Part shown: piece after piece, positions 25,319 through 33,530 of the stretch
Layout of the letters: each line of letters begins with the position of its first letter
How positions within the stretch are numbered: position 1 is the stretch's first letter
DNA from: Erythrobacter sp.
GTDB taxonomy: Bacteria > Pseudomonadota > Alphaproteobacteria > Sphingomonadales > Sphingomonadaceae
DNA: 64,000 bases
Direction of reading: 5' to 3'
NCBI RefSeq assembly: GCF_030066995.1
Contig: NZ_JASJAP010000004.1
Location: 1-64,000, forward strand
Translations under genes and position numbers: made by a program
The notes under the pieces: generated by a model
Seen by the model: only the letters and a program-made list of their open reading frames with translations
Told to the model about the DNA's origin: nothing
Database searches by the model: none

Positions 25319-26617
25319 CTATCGGCCCATGGGGAACAGCCGGCGATAAGTCAGGCAGCGCCACAGCCACTCCAGCGGGCCGTACCGAAAGCGGTCGAGC
25401 CAGGGCTTCGACCACGCCAGCATGAGCCCGCACGTGAGCGCGGTAACAAGGTAGAGCTGGGGCCGGTTGAGCTCGCCAAACAGGCCCAGCCCCCAACCCT
25501 GGAACACCAACATCATCACAATCGAGGTGCCAAGATAGTTGGTAAAGGCCGCGCGCCCCGCTGCCGAAATGCGCTCAGCCAGCCAGCCGGTTGCGGTCTT
25601 CGAGTATTCGACCAGCAGCGCAGCCAATCCCAGGACCATCATCAGGCGCGGCACCATGCTCCAACCCATAAAGGCCGCCGTCCCCGCCCCATACGAAAAG
25701 CCGACCGACTGGACGAACAGACCCAGCGCCAGAAAGCCCGCGGCGCCGGCCACGACGCCGATCCAACCCCAGAGCTTCATCTTGGCCGGGCTGAACGCAC
25801 CGCTGAAAAAGCCCTGGCGGTAAAGTCCCATCCCGATAAGCATCAAGGGCAGGGTTTCCTGAAAGAAGAAGAGCGGATTGAGAAAGGGAAAGAACCACTG
25901 CTGGTCCCAGCGTTCAGCGATAAGATCGGGGTAGTCGCCGCTCATCGTCAGCGCCGCAAGCTTGGCCTCGTCCGCCTGCGTTTCTTCAAAGCTTGAGGCA
26001 ATCTCTGATCGCGCTTCGCCAATCCAGTCCGCTCCATCGAACACCGCCGTCTCGGCGATGAGGTACTGCATCAGGAACACGCCGCCCAGGAAGATGACGC
26101 CCAACGCGTATATGAACAGGCCGATACGGATCTGTGTACCCGCCTGAAATCCCATGAAAGCAACCGCGAGAAAGCCGATGAGCGCGTACATCGCCAGAAT
26201 GTCGCCAAACCAGATCAGATAGAAATGCAGCAGGCCAAAGCCCAGCAGCACTATCAGCCGCCACGTCTGCAACCAGCGGGTCGAACCGCGCGCCCAGGTG
26301 CGCTCCATGAACAGGTACATCCCCGCTCCGAACAGCAGCGTGAACAACCCGCGCATCTTCCCATCGATCAGGACAAACTGCGCGATCCACTGCCACCCAC
26401 CCGGATCGGCCGGCTCGATCAGAAAGGCGTCCGGCCAGATATAGGCGCTGGGCGGCTGGCCGAAGGCGATAATGTTGGCCGCCAGGATGCCCATCACGGC
26501 TATTCCTCGAATGAAGTCGAGGCTGGCGATGCGGTCTTGCGCTTTGACGGGCGCTGCGTCTGGGACGCTGTTGAGCGAGGCCGGATCAGCCTCACCCGCA
26601 GCAACGGTTGCAATCAT
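25319..26617 (-). CDS. DUF418 (YeiB-like) membrane protein
   Basis: A 432-residue polytopic membrane protein with about ten helices. The N-terminal RIASLDFIRGIAVMGILAANI motif and the C-terminal AAGRAAFTNYLGTSIVMMLVF segment are the hallmarks of the DUF418/YeiB group, related to acyltransferase-3-like membrane proteins; no function is proven. The ATG at 26617 with AGGGGGAT upstream is preferred over a TTG seven codons earlier. Its 3' end lies 57 bases before the bfd iron box. Confidence 0.85.
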   Translation of the reverse strand: MIATVAAGEADPASLNSVPDAAPVKAQDRIASLDFIRGIAVMGILAANIIAFGQPPSAYIWPDAFLIEPADPGGWQWIAQFVLIDGKMRGLFTLLFGAGMYLFMERTWARGSTRWLQTWRLIVLLGFGLLHFYLIWFGDILAMYALIGFLAVAFMGFQAGTQIRIGLFIYALGVIFLGGVFLMQYLIAETAVFDGADWIGEARSEIASSFEETQADEAKLAALTMSGDYPDLIAERWDQQWFFPFLNPLFFFQETLPLMLIGMGLYRQGFFSGAFSPAKMKLWGWIGVVAGAAGFLALGLFVQSVGFSYGAGTAAFMGWSMVPRLMMVLGLAALLVEYSKTATGWLAERISAAGRAAFTNYLGTSIVMMLVFQGWGLGLFGELNRPQLYLVTALTCGLMLAWSKPWLDRFRYGPLEWLWRCLTYRRLFPMGR

Positions 26618-26683
26618 CGAACAATCCCCCTGGCGCAAGACCCTAGCAGGCCTGCTCCCGAGGGAAAGCGGTTATGTCTACGC

Positions 26684-27688
26684 TTACGCGCTGGGCGCCT
26701 TGACCAGGCAATCCTGCCCCTGGCGTTTCAGCTCGGCGCACGCGCGCGACGCATCCGCCCGACTGCTGTAGCCCACCGCACGCAGACGCTTGACTTTGCC
26801 AGTGCCCACCAGCGCCTTGCGCGTGCCGCTGAGCGCTGGATTGCCCGAAAGCTTGTTCCACAGCCTGTCTGCGTTGCCAGCCACGCCGAACGCGCCCAGC
26901 TGCACCGCCCAGCCGCCACTCCTGGCGACCGGGGTGGCTGAGACGGCAGGAGGCGCCGCTGGCGCTTTGGCAAGGGTTTTCGCAAGGGTTTTGGCAGGCG
27001 CGGGCTGAGGAACTGGTGCCGGTTGCGGCGATGGCGGCGTCACAGGCTGCGCGAGAGCGGCGGGCGCCATGCCGCGCTGCTGCAGGTCGAGCGCGGCAAG
27101 CTGCGCGGCGCGGCGGCGACCCCCTTCCGCCTCGATCTCGCGCGCCATCACCTGCGCCATCTGGCGCTGTTTCATCGGGATGTAGGCGTCCATCTGCTCC
27201 AGCGCGCCGGTTGCTTGCGGGAGGCCCGCTCCTTGCGCAAGCGAGAGGAGCGCGTAGGCCTTCACCCAGTCCTTCTCGGCGTAGTCGGCGTTGAAATGCG
27301 CAAGACCCATCACGTATTGCGCGCGCGGGTCGCCGCGTTCCGAGGCGGCCCGGATAAGCGGCATGGCCCGCTCTGCCTGGCCCTGCTGAAACAGCAAGAG
27401 GCCATAATTGTCGGCGGCCTTGACGTGGCCCTTTTGCGCGGCCTCGGCGTACAGTTCGCGAGCGCGGTCGATATCCGCCGGCACGCCGCGACCGAGCCGA
27501 TAGGCCTGGGCCAGATTGAACAGAGCATCGGCGTCTCCCGATTGGGCGGAGAGTTGCCATTCGCTGACCGCCGCCGCGAAGTCACCCTGCGTCCACGCGT
27601 CCACGCCGCGTTTTACATCGGCGCTCAGCGGAGCGGCGGAAATGGCGAAAAGCGCGGCGATCAATGCCGTTTGTGAACGGTAAGCCAT
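26684..27688 (-). CDS. Sel1-repeat and SPOR-domain protein
   Basis: A 334-residue exported protein. A signal peptide (TALIAALFAISAAPLSA) precedes Sel1-like repeats (GDADALFNLAQAYRLGRGVP, then HVKAADNYGLLLFQQGQ, then GDPRAQYVMGLAHF). A Pro/Ala-rich linker (residues about 205-245) leads to a C-terminal SPOR domain (WAVQLGAFGVAGNADRLWNKL). SPOR domains bind denuded glycan at division sites, so a septal or envelope role is likely. It diverges from the ParA-like gene. Confidence 0.87.
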   Translation of the reverse strand: MAYRSQTALIAALFAISAAPLSADVKRGVDAWTQGDFAAAVSEWQLSAQSGDADALFNLAQAYRLGRGVPADIDRARELYAEAAQKGHVKAADNYGLLLFQQGQAERAMPLIRAASERGDPRAQYVMGLAHFNADYAEKDWVKAYALLSLAQGAGLPQATGALEQMDAYIPMKQRQMAQVMAREIEAEGGRRRAAQLAALDLQQRGMAPAALAQPVTPPSPQPAPVPQPAPAKTLAKTLAKAPAAPPAVSATPVARSGGWAVQLGAFGVAGNADRLWNKLSGNPALSGTRKALVGTGKVKRLRAVGYSSRADASRACAELKRQGQDCLVKAPSA

Positions 27689-28062
27689 GACGATCCGGTT
27701 CCTTGTTCTTCACTGCAATCGATCTCTGCTCCACCCCGGCGCGAACGCAGCGCGGGCGACCGAATGCGGGCAGTAAAGCCGATTATGGTAAACATGCGGT
27801 TAGCAACTCGTACCCAGCGAGCGGAGCAACGCACGGCGCGACCATTTAACGGGCGGCTGCTGTGGGCACCTTTACGAAATCCCATTTCATAACGCCGCCG
27901 CTGGCCCGCCTAAGGTTACTGGCGCATCGTCTTAACCTCGCGGACTTTTCCAGCCCGACACGGGTTCAACATTAACCCAAAATTAGGGGTAGTCTGCGAT
28001 CCCCTCCTCATCCAGCCGCATCCACGCGGCGCAAGTTGGACTAACCCAGGGGGACGAAGGCT
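27689..28062. other. 374-base spacer between divergent genes
   Basis: No coding frame is convincing. It contains several AT-rich pockets (TTATGGTAAACA, ATTAACCCAAAATTAGG), suiting promoters for the two divergent genes. At 27972-27986 the sequence TTAA-N7-TTAG is one base from the CtrA half-site pair TTAA-N7-TTAA. The ribosome-binding site of the ParA-like gene (AGGGGGACGAAGG) ends the spacer. Confidence 0.5.
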
Positions 28063-28782
28063 TTGCGTGTACTCGCTTTGGCATCGCAAAAAGGCGGATC
28101 GGGGAAAACGACCCTGTCCGGACACCTTGCTGTCCAGGCACAGCGCGCTGGCGCTGGCCCGGTCGTTTTAATTGATATCGACCCCCAGGGATCGCTGGCG
28201 GATTGGTGGAACGAGCGCGAGGAGGAGTATCCCGCCTTTGCGCAGACCACCGTCTCACGTCTGGCCAATGACCTCCAGGTTTTGCGCCAACAGGGCTTCA
28301 AGCTGGCGGTCATCGATACGCCGCCCGCCATTACAATGGCGATCCAATCGGTGATCAGCGTCGCCGAACTCATCGTCGTCCCGACCCGCCCGAGCCCGCA
28401 CGACCTTCGCGCCGTGGGCGCGACCGTCGACCTGTGCGAGCGCGCCGGCAAGCCGCTGGTCTTCGTCGTGAACGCGGCGACACCCAAGGCGAAGATCACC
28501 TCTGAAGCCGCGGTTGCGCTTTCGCAGCATGGCACGGTGGCCCCGATTACCCTGCACCATCGCACAGACTTCGCCGCTTCGATGATCGATGGTCGCACCG
28601 TAATGGAGGTCGATCCGGAAAGCCGTTCGGCCGCAGAGATCACCGCGCTCTGGAAATATATCTCCGATCGCCTTGAAAAGAATTTCCGCCGCACCGTCTT
28701 TGCCGCGCCCAATGGCCAGGCGGCCAACGCCGGTGGCGCGCAGCGCCCCGGAGGCGGTTTCGGCCGCCGAGTGGCTCAGTAA
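28063..28782 (+). CDS. ParA/MinD-family ATPase
   Basis: A 239-residue deviant-Walker ATPase. The A motif is SQKGGSGKTTLSGHLA with the signature first Lys, followed by VLIDIDPQGSLADW and the Walker B-like LAVIDTPPA. The C-terminal tail is Gly/Ala/Pro-rich. Such proteins position chromosomes, plasmids or protein clusters; no parB or parS is nearby, so this is an orphan positioning ATPase. Translation starts at a TTG (28063) after a strong AGGGGG site. The next gene, 15 bases on, encodes a ribbon-helix-helix-like protein that could be its partner. Confidence 0.88.
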   Translation: MRVLALASQKGGSGKTTLSGHLAVQAQRAGAGPVVLIDIDPQGSLADWWNEREEEYPAFAQTTVSRLANDLQVLRQQGFKLAVIDTPPAITMAIQSVISVAELIVVPTRPSPHDLRAVGATVDLCERAGKPLVFVVNAATPKAKITSEAAVALSQHGTVAPITLHHRTDFAASMIDGRTVMEVDPESRSAAEITALWKYISDRLEKNFRRTVFAAPNGQAANAGGAQRPGGGFGRRVAQ

Positions 28783-28797
28783 ACGGGCGCCGCGACT

Positions 28798-29556
28798 ATG
28801 ATGTCCGAAGCCAGTTTTGCCTCACTTGGCCCGACGTTACTCGCTCGCAAAGGCGGCGCGAAACCGGCCATGCGCCCGCAATTGACGCCGCTGCCCGGCG
28901 ATCTATCGGAGATGGCGGCGCTGGCGGAAGAGCAGCTCGAGGACCTGGGCTGGAACGACATGGGTACCGATGTCGAGATCGATGCGACCCAGTCGCGCCA
29001 ATCGCCGTCGCGCCAAGCAACGTCGAGCGAGGCCAACGCAGTTTCGGTCGAGCGTTCGGCCACACAAGACGACGAGGACGCGTACGACGAGGAAGAGGCG
29101 CATTTCGGCTCCGGGCCGCATCCCATCATCGATCCGGTAAGCAGCGCGGAGATCGTGCCGTTTGGCGGGCATGCTTCCAGCCGCACACCGGCGAACGAGG
29201 ATTCGTTCGAAGTCGCCAGCCCCGTGGTTCGCAACCAGCAAAGGCGTCTTGCGCGCCGCATCCTGAGCGAATCTGAGGCAGATGGGCGAGAGATCGCGCG
29301 TTTGGCAGACCCCAAGAGCGCGTTGCTTCGAACCAAGACAAGCAAACCTCGCAAAGGAAAGGAAAAGGAAGGGGCCAAGAGCGCGCGCCGCGCTGCCTTC
29401 ACCCTGCGCCTCGACACCGATCGCCACCTGAAACTGCGTCTTGCCGCGACCATGAACGGCGTGAGCGCGCAGTCGCTTGTTACCGAAGCTCTCGACGCGC
29501 TGCTCGACGGGATCGAAGATCTCGACACCCTCGCAGAGCGCATGAAACGCGAGTGA
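28798..29556 (+). CDS. Disordered protein with C-terminal ribbon-helix-helix-like domain
   Basis: 252 residues. The first 190 are low-complexity and acidic (for example TQDDEDAYDEEEAHFG), then a basic stretch (KTSKPRKGKEKEGAKSARR) leads into a C-terminal segment with RAAFTLRLDTDRHLKLRLAA followed by SAQSLVTEALDALLDGI. That final part looks like a ribbon-helix-helix fold (beta strand plus two helices), as in CopG/ParG DNA-binding partners of ParA ATPases. Two adjacent ATGs (28798, 28801) are possible starts. Pairing with the ParA-like gene immediately upstream supports a partition-like module; function is inferred. Confidence 0.75.
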   Translation: MMSEASFASLGPTLLARKGGAKPAMRPQLTPLPGDLSEMAALAEEQLEDLGWNDMGTDVEIDATQSRQSPSRQATSSEANAVSVERSATQDDEDAYDEEEAHFGSGPHPIIDPVSSAEIVPFGGHASSRTPANEDSFEVASPVVRNQQRRLARRILSESEADGREIARLADPKSALLRTKTSKPRKGKEKEGAKSARRAAFTLRLDTDRHLKLRLAATMNGVSAQSLVTEALDALLDGIEDLDTLAERMKRE

Positions 29557-29643
29557 CCAGCCTAGCCATTCGCCCACGCGATTTACTCCGTTTTGTCATC
29601 GCAATCTCGAACCTCACGCACTTTAACATCTAGGGGAAACGAC

Positions 29644-31038
29644 ATGGATCGCATCACCAAGAACCGCCAAAGCGGTCCGCACTTCGGACCCAAGCTGGCC
29701 CTTCTCGCCACCGCGGCCGTGGCAGCGGTCACGCTGACCGGCTGCACGACCGCTTCGGCTCCGCGCGCAGAAGTGTCGTTCAACAAGGCCCAGAAGGCGC
29801 TTGAGAAAGGCCAGTACGTCAAGGCAATCGATTACGCCGAAGCGGCTGTCCTCGCTGAGCCCCGCGACGCGGGCTACCGCGCGCTGCTGGGCGCGGCCTA
29901 TCTTGATGCGGGCCGCTACAAGTCGGCCGCGACGAGCTTTGGTGAAGCGATTGAACTGGGTGACAAGGATCCGCGCACCGTATTGAGCTTCGCGCTTTCG
30001 AAGACCGCCATCGGCGAGGGCAAGGATGCGCTGGCCGCGCTGACCGCGGCCCAAGGCTCGATCAGCCCGGCTGACGCTGGCCTCGCTCTGGCGCTTGCCG
30101 GTGATCCGGAGCGCGGCGTGTTCGTCTTGACCAACGCGCTGCGGGCTGGCCAGAGCTCCGCAAAGGTTCGCCAGAATCTGGCGTACACCTATGCGCTTGC
30201 CGGCAACTGGCGGGCGGCCCGCGTGATGGCGGCTGAAGATGTACCGGCTGACAGGCTTGATGCGCGCCTTTCGGACTGGGCTTCCAAAGCGCGTCCCGAA
30301 GATCACATGGTCCGCGTTTCCGAACTGCTGGGCGTCGCGCCGATCAGCGACAGCGGTCGGCCCGCGCAACTCGCACTGGCCAACTTCCCGACCGCAGACG
30401 AAATGCTCGCTGATGCGAAAACCGCCTCGCCGGTTGACGCAGCGCCCGCGCAAGTGGCTGCAGCGCCGGGGACGGTATCGGTTCCGGCCAAGCCGACCGA
30501 GACTAAGACCGAGACAGCGGCCGTAACGCCCAAGCCAGTGGCGAAACCGGTCGCCAAACCCTCGCCAGCGCCGCGTGTAGCGGCCAAACCGGCCGTCCCG
30601 GCTGGTCCGTCATTCGTCTCGCGCCCCGTTACGCAGACACTGCCTGCGGCCCCCGCTTCCACAACGATCGCGGCGGCTCCCAAGGCAAAGGCTCCGACGC
30701 CGGCTCCGGCAAAGAAGAGCGTCGCGAAGAAGGCGCCAAAAGGCGACAGTCACATGGTGCAGCTTGGCAGCTATGTCAGCGAAGTCGAAGCGAAACGCGG
30801 CTGGACCAGTCTCAAAGCCAAGTTCCCGCAACTTGCCGCGCACGATGTCGTGATCACGAAAGCTGAGGTGAAGGGCAAGGTCTACTACCGTGTCGCCGCT
30901 GCCGGCTTTGGTCAGCAAGGCGCGGCGCAGATGTGCTCGACCGTCAAGGCGGCGGGGCGCGGCTGCTTCGCCTACGCCAAGACCAACCCGCCCAAAGGCG
31001 CCGTTGGAAAAGGCACCCGTATCGCTGCCGCGCGCTGA
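29644..31038 (+). CDS. TPR lipoprotein with SPOR domain
   Basis: A 464-residue lipoprotein: a signal peptide with lipobox VTLTGCTT, TPR repeats (residues about 40-190, for example KAQKALEKGQYVKAIDYAEA), a long Pro/Ala/Lys linker (about 255-380) and a C-terminal SPOR domain (HMVQLGSYVSEVEAKRGWTSL). The TPR part resembles TadD/Flp-pilus-associated proteins, but no tad genes are nearby. With the Sel1-SPOR protein at the other end it brackets the ParA and RHH genes, hinting at a shared envelope or division role. AGGGGAAA precedes the ATG. Confidence 0.87.
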   Translation: MDRITKNRQSGPHFGPKLALLATAAVAAVTLTGCTTASAPRAEVSFNKAQKALEKGQYVKAIDYAEAAVLAEPRDAGYRALLGAAYLDAGRYKSAATSFGEAIELGDKDPRTVLSFALSKTAIGEGKDALAALTAAQGSISPADAGLALALAGDPERGVFVLTNALRAGQSSAKVRQNLAYTYALAGNWRAARVMAAEDVPADRLDARLSDWASKARPEDHMVRVSELLGVAPISDSGRPAQLALANFPTADEMLADAKTASPVDAAPAQVAAAPGTVSVPAKPTETKTETAAVTPKPVAKPVAKPSPAPRVAAKPAVPAGPSFVSRPVTQTLPAAPASTTIAAAPKAKAPTPAPAKKSVAKKAPKGDSHMVQLGSYVSEVEAKRGWTSLKAKFPQLAAHDVVITKAEVKGKVYYRVAAAGFGQQGAAQMCSTVKAAGRGCFAYAKTNPPKGAVGKGTRIAAAR

Positions 31039-31092
31039 ATTGGTAGGGCCGCACCGCGCGGTCCCACCAAGCGTTTGAGTTAGTCCAAAGTT

Positions 31093-31115
31093 CGGGCCGC
31101 CTCTTAGGCGGCCCG
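31093..31115 (+). terminator. Terminator-like hairpin after the TPR-SPOR gene
   Basis: CGGGCCGCCT (31093-31102) pairs perfectly with 31106-31115 across a 3-base loop, followed by TTCTGTTT. It lies 55 bases after the stop and before the convergent pyrC-like gene. Confidence 0.75.
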
Positions 31116-31136
31116 TTCTGTTTGGGACAACCGGGA

Positions 31137-32372
31137 CTAGCGTTCGATGACGACACCGCCTTTGATCAGGGCGCGCACACGGCCCTGAGCGCCCTGACCA
31201 TCGAAGGGGGTGTTATCCGCGGTCGCCGCCATCTTGGTGCGGTCGACGACCCAGGGCGCGTCCGGATCGACCAACGCGATATCCGCCTCGAAGCCTTCAA
31301 CAAGCGCGCCCGCCGAAACACCCAACAGGCGCGCAGGATTGGTGGCCAGGTGCTCGAAGGCGCGCGCGCTGTCGATCACCCCGTCACGCACAAGGTTGAG
31401 CGTCATCGCCAGCAGCGTTTCAGCGCCCGCTACGCCCGGCTCTGCATCGGCGAAAGGCAAACGCTTGTCCTCGGGTCCGCGCGGGTCGTGCCCGCTCGCA
31501 ATCACATCGACAACGCCCTCGCCGATGGCGTCACGCGCCGCCTGTCGGTCGGCTTCGCTGCGTAAAGGCGGCGAGACGCGGGCGAAAGTTCGAAAATCGG
31601 CGGTCGCGAGATCGCTCAGCATGAAATGCGCCGGCGTTATCCCGCAGGTGACGTTCACCCCGCGCTTTTTGGCCGCGCGCACTAGATCGAATCCCGCCGA
31701 AGTCGTCACCTGCCGGAAATGCACTCTCGCGCCGCTCATCTCGGCAAGCGCAATGTCGCGGGCCAGCGCGAGTGTCTCCGCCTCTGCCGGAGCGCTTGGC
31801 AAGCCGAGCCGCGTTGCGATCTCCCCCGCGCTCGCCGCCGCCTCGCCTGCAAGCCCCGCGTCTTCCGGGTGCGCGACGACAACCAGGTCAAGCATGGCCG
31901 CGTACTGAAGCATTCGCAGCATCAGCCCGGAATCGGCGATCCAGCGACGCCCGGTGGCCACTCCGCGCGCGCCCGCTTCCTTCATCAGCGCGATCTCGGC
32001 GAGTTCTTCGCCTTGTAGCGACCGTGTGGCGGCCGCGAGCGGGTGAACCCACAAGTCCGGCTTGCCGCTTTTGGCGATGTAATTGACCCGGCTCGGGTAA
32101 TCGAGTGGCGGAGACTGGTCGGGCATCAGCGCGGCGCGTGTGATCCCGCCGAAATGAAAGGCCGGTTTGTCGACCGCAAACACGCCCAGATCGACAAGCC
32201 CCGGCGCGACCAGTTTTCCGCGCGCATCGATCACGGTATCCCCCTCGCCTGGCCGGACCTGCGGTCCAAGCGCCGCGATCAGCCCCCCTTCCAGCCGCAC
32301 TGCGCCGTCGAGGTGCCCCTTCGGCGTCACCAATGTCCCGCCAGTGATCGTGAGAGGCGTCACTTGTTTCAT
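31137..32372 (-). CDS. Dihydroorotase-like protein without the metal-binding HxH (PyrC'/PyrX type)
   Basis: A 411-residue amidohydrolase-fold protein next to pyrB. In active class I dihydroorotases the sequence after the first strand is PGLIDLHVHLREPG; here it is [20 protein letters not shown], so both histidines of the HxH zinc motif are absent. The usual DHAPH near the end is replaced by [10 protein letters not shown]. By analogy with pseudomonad PyrC', the protein probably serves as a non-catalytic structural partner of aspartate carbamoyltransferase. A real dihydroorotase should be elsewhere in the genome. Its start overlaps the pyrB stop by 4 bases. Confidence 0.86.
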   Translation of the reverse strand: MKQVTPLTITGGTLVTPKGHLDGAVRLEGGLIAALGPQVRPGEGDTVIDARGKLVAPGLVDLGVFAVDKPAFHFGGITRAALMPDQSPPLDYPSRVNYIAKSGKPDLWVHPLAAATRSLQGEELAEIALMKEAGARGVATGRRWIADSGLMLRMLQYAAMLDLVVVAHPEDAGLAGEAAASAGEIATRLGLPSAPAEAETLALARDIALAEMSGARVHFRQVTTSAGFDLVRAAKKRGVNVTCGITPAHFMLSDLATADFRTFARVSPPLRSEADRQAARDAIGEGVVDVIASGHDPRGPEDKRLPFADAEPGVAGAETLLAMTLNLVRDGVIDSARAFEHLATNPARLLGVSAGALVEGFEADIALVDPDAPWVVDRTKMAATADNTPFDGQGAQGRVRALIKGGVVIER

Positions 32373-33385
32373 GACCAGCCCTCCACACCGCGTCGCTCCC
32401 GCGTCAGCACATCAAGGCACGCCATCCGGATTGCGACACCCATCTCGACCTGCTGAGTGATGATCGAGCGATCGATCATGTCGGCCACTTCGCTGTCGAT
32501 CTCGACCCCTCGGTTCATCGGTCCAGGGTGCATGACGAGCGCGTGCGAGGCCGCGTTTGCGAGGCGGCTTCTCGTCAGGCCGTAAAGGTGGTGGTATTCG
32601 CGCGCAGACGGGATGAAACGGCCGGCCATGCGCTCGGTCTGCAACCGGAGCATCATCACCACATCGACACCATCGAGCGCCGCATCGAAGTCGTAGAACG
32701 GCTCAACTCCCATGGCTTCGATCCCCGCAGGCATCAAAGCGGGCGGCGCGCATAACCGCACGCTCGCGCCCATCGCTTGCAGGCACAAGATGTTCGAACG
32801 GGCGACCCGGCTGTGCAGAATATCGCCGCAGATCGTGACGGTAAGCCCTGTAAAGTCCTCACTCGCATCGCCGCGACGTTTCAACGCCTCGCGAAGCGCC
32901 AAAGCGTCAAGCAGACCTTGCGTGGGATGTTCGTGGCTTCCATCCCCCGCGTTCACAACCGGGCAATCCACCTTTTGCGCGATCAGCTGCGGCGCGCCCG
33001 AGGAACCGTGGCGTATGACAATCGCATCGGGGCGCATCGCGCTCAACGTGATCGCGGTGTCGAGCAACGTCTCGCCCTTCTTGAGGCTCGACGTCGCCGC
33101 CGCCATGTTGACCACATCCGCGCCAAGCCGTTTGCCCGCGATCTCAAAACTCAAGAGGGTGCGGGTGGAATTTTCGAAGAACGCGTTGATGATGGTGCGT
33201 CCGGCAAGGATTTCGCGGCGCTTCTCTCCTTCGCGATTGAGCTTCACCCATTCTTCGGCGGCGGCCAGCAGAAAAAGGATTTCGTGCCGCTCCAGATGAC
33301 CGATCCCGGTCAGATGCGCGTGCGGAAAAGCGAGGCGGCCAGCGGGAAAGCGACCGGGCTCGATCAAGGGTGTCGTCGATGTCAT
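32369..33385 (-). CDS. pyrB: Aspartate carbamoyltransferase catalytic subunit
   Basis: A 338-residue enzyme joining carbamoyl phosphate and L-aspartate in the second step of UMP synthesis. The carbamoyl-phosphate site [17 protein letters not shown], the [14 protein letters not shown] motif and the Leu-containing [14 protein letters not shown] end segment are all present. The ATG at 33385 begins the usual N-terminus. It is the first gene of a two-gene unit with the dihydroorotase-like protein and diverges from sppA. Confidence 0.95.
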   Translation of the reverse strand: MTSTTPLIEPGRFPAGRLAFPHAHLTGIGHLERHEILFLLAAAEEWVKLNREGEKRREILAGRTIINAFFENSTRTLLSFEIAGKRLGADVVNMAAATSSLKKGETLLDTAITLSAMRPDAIVIRHGSSGAPQLIAQKVDCPVVNAGDGSHEHPTQGLLDALALREALKRRGDASEDFTGLTVTICGDILHSRVARSNILCLQAMGASVRLCAPPALMPAGIEAMGVEPFYDFDAALDGVDVVMMLRLQTERMAGRFIPSAREYHHLYGLTRSRLANAASHALVMHPGPMNRGVEIDSEVADMIDRSIITQQVEMGVAIRMACLDVLTRERRGVEGWS

Positions 33386-33530
33386 TAAGCCTGAGCCTCT
33401 AGTCGAGCCAGCAGACACGCTCAACCCGCCGTCTGCAAGGTTTCCCATGGCGTTTGCCCGCCGCGCTTCCTATGTCAGACCAACGCGCGGTCAACGCACG
33501 GCGCTGCATAGCAAGAAGGACAGGTATTTC

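Noticed and set aside
28063..29556. ParA/RHH pair as evidence of an integrated plasmid or replication origin
   Set aside because: No replication initiator, iterons, parS-like repeats or conjugation genes are nearby, and base composition matches the chromosome.
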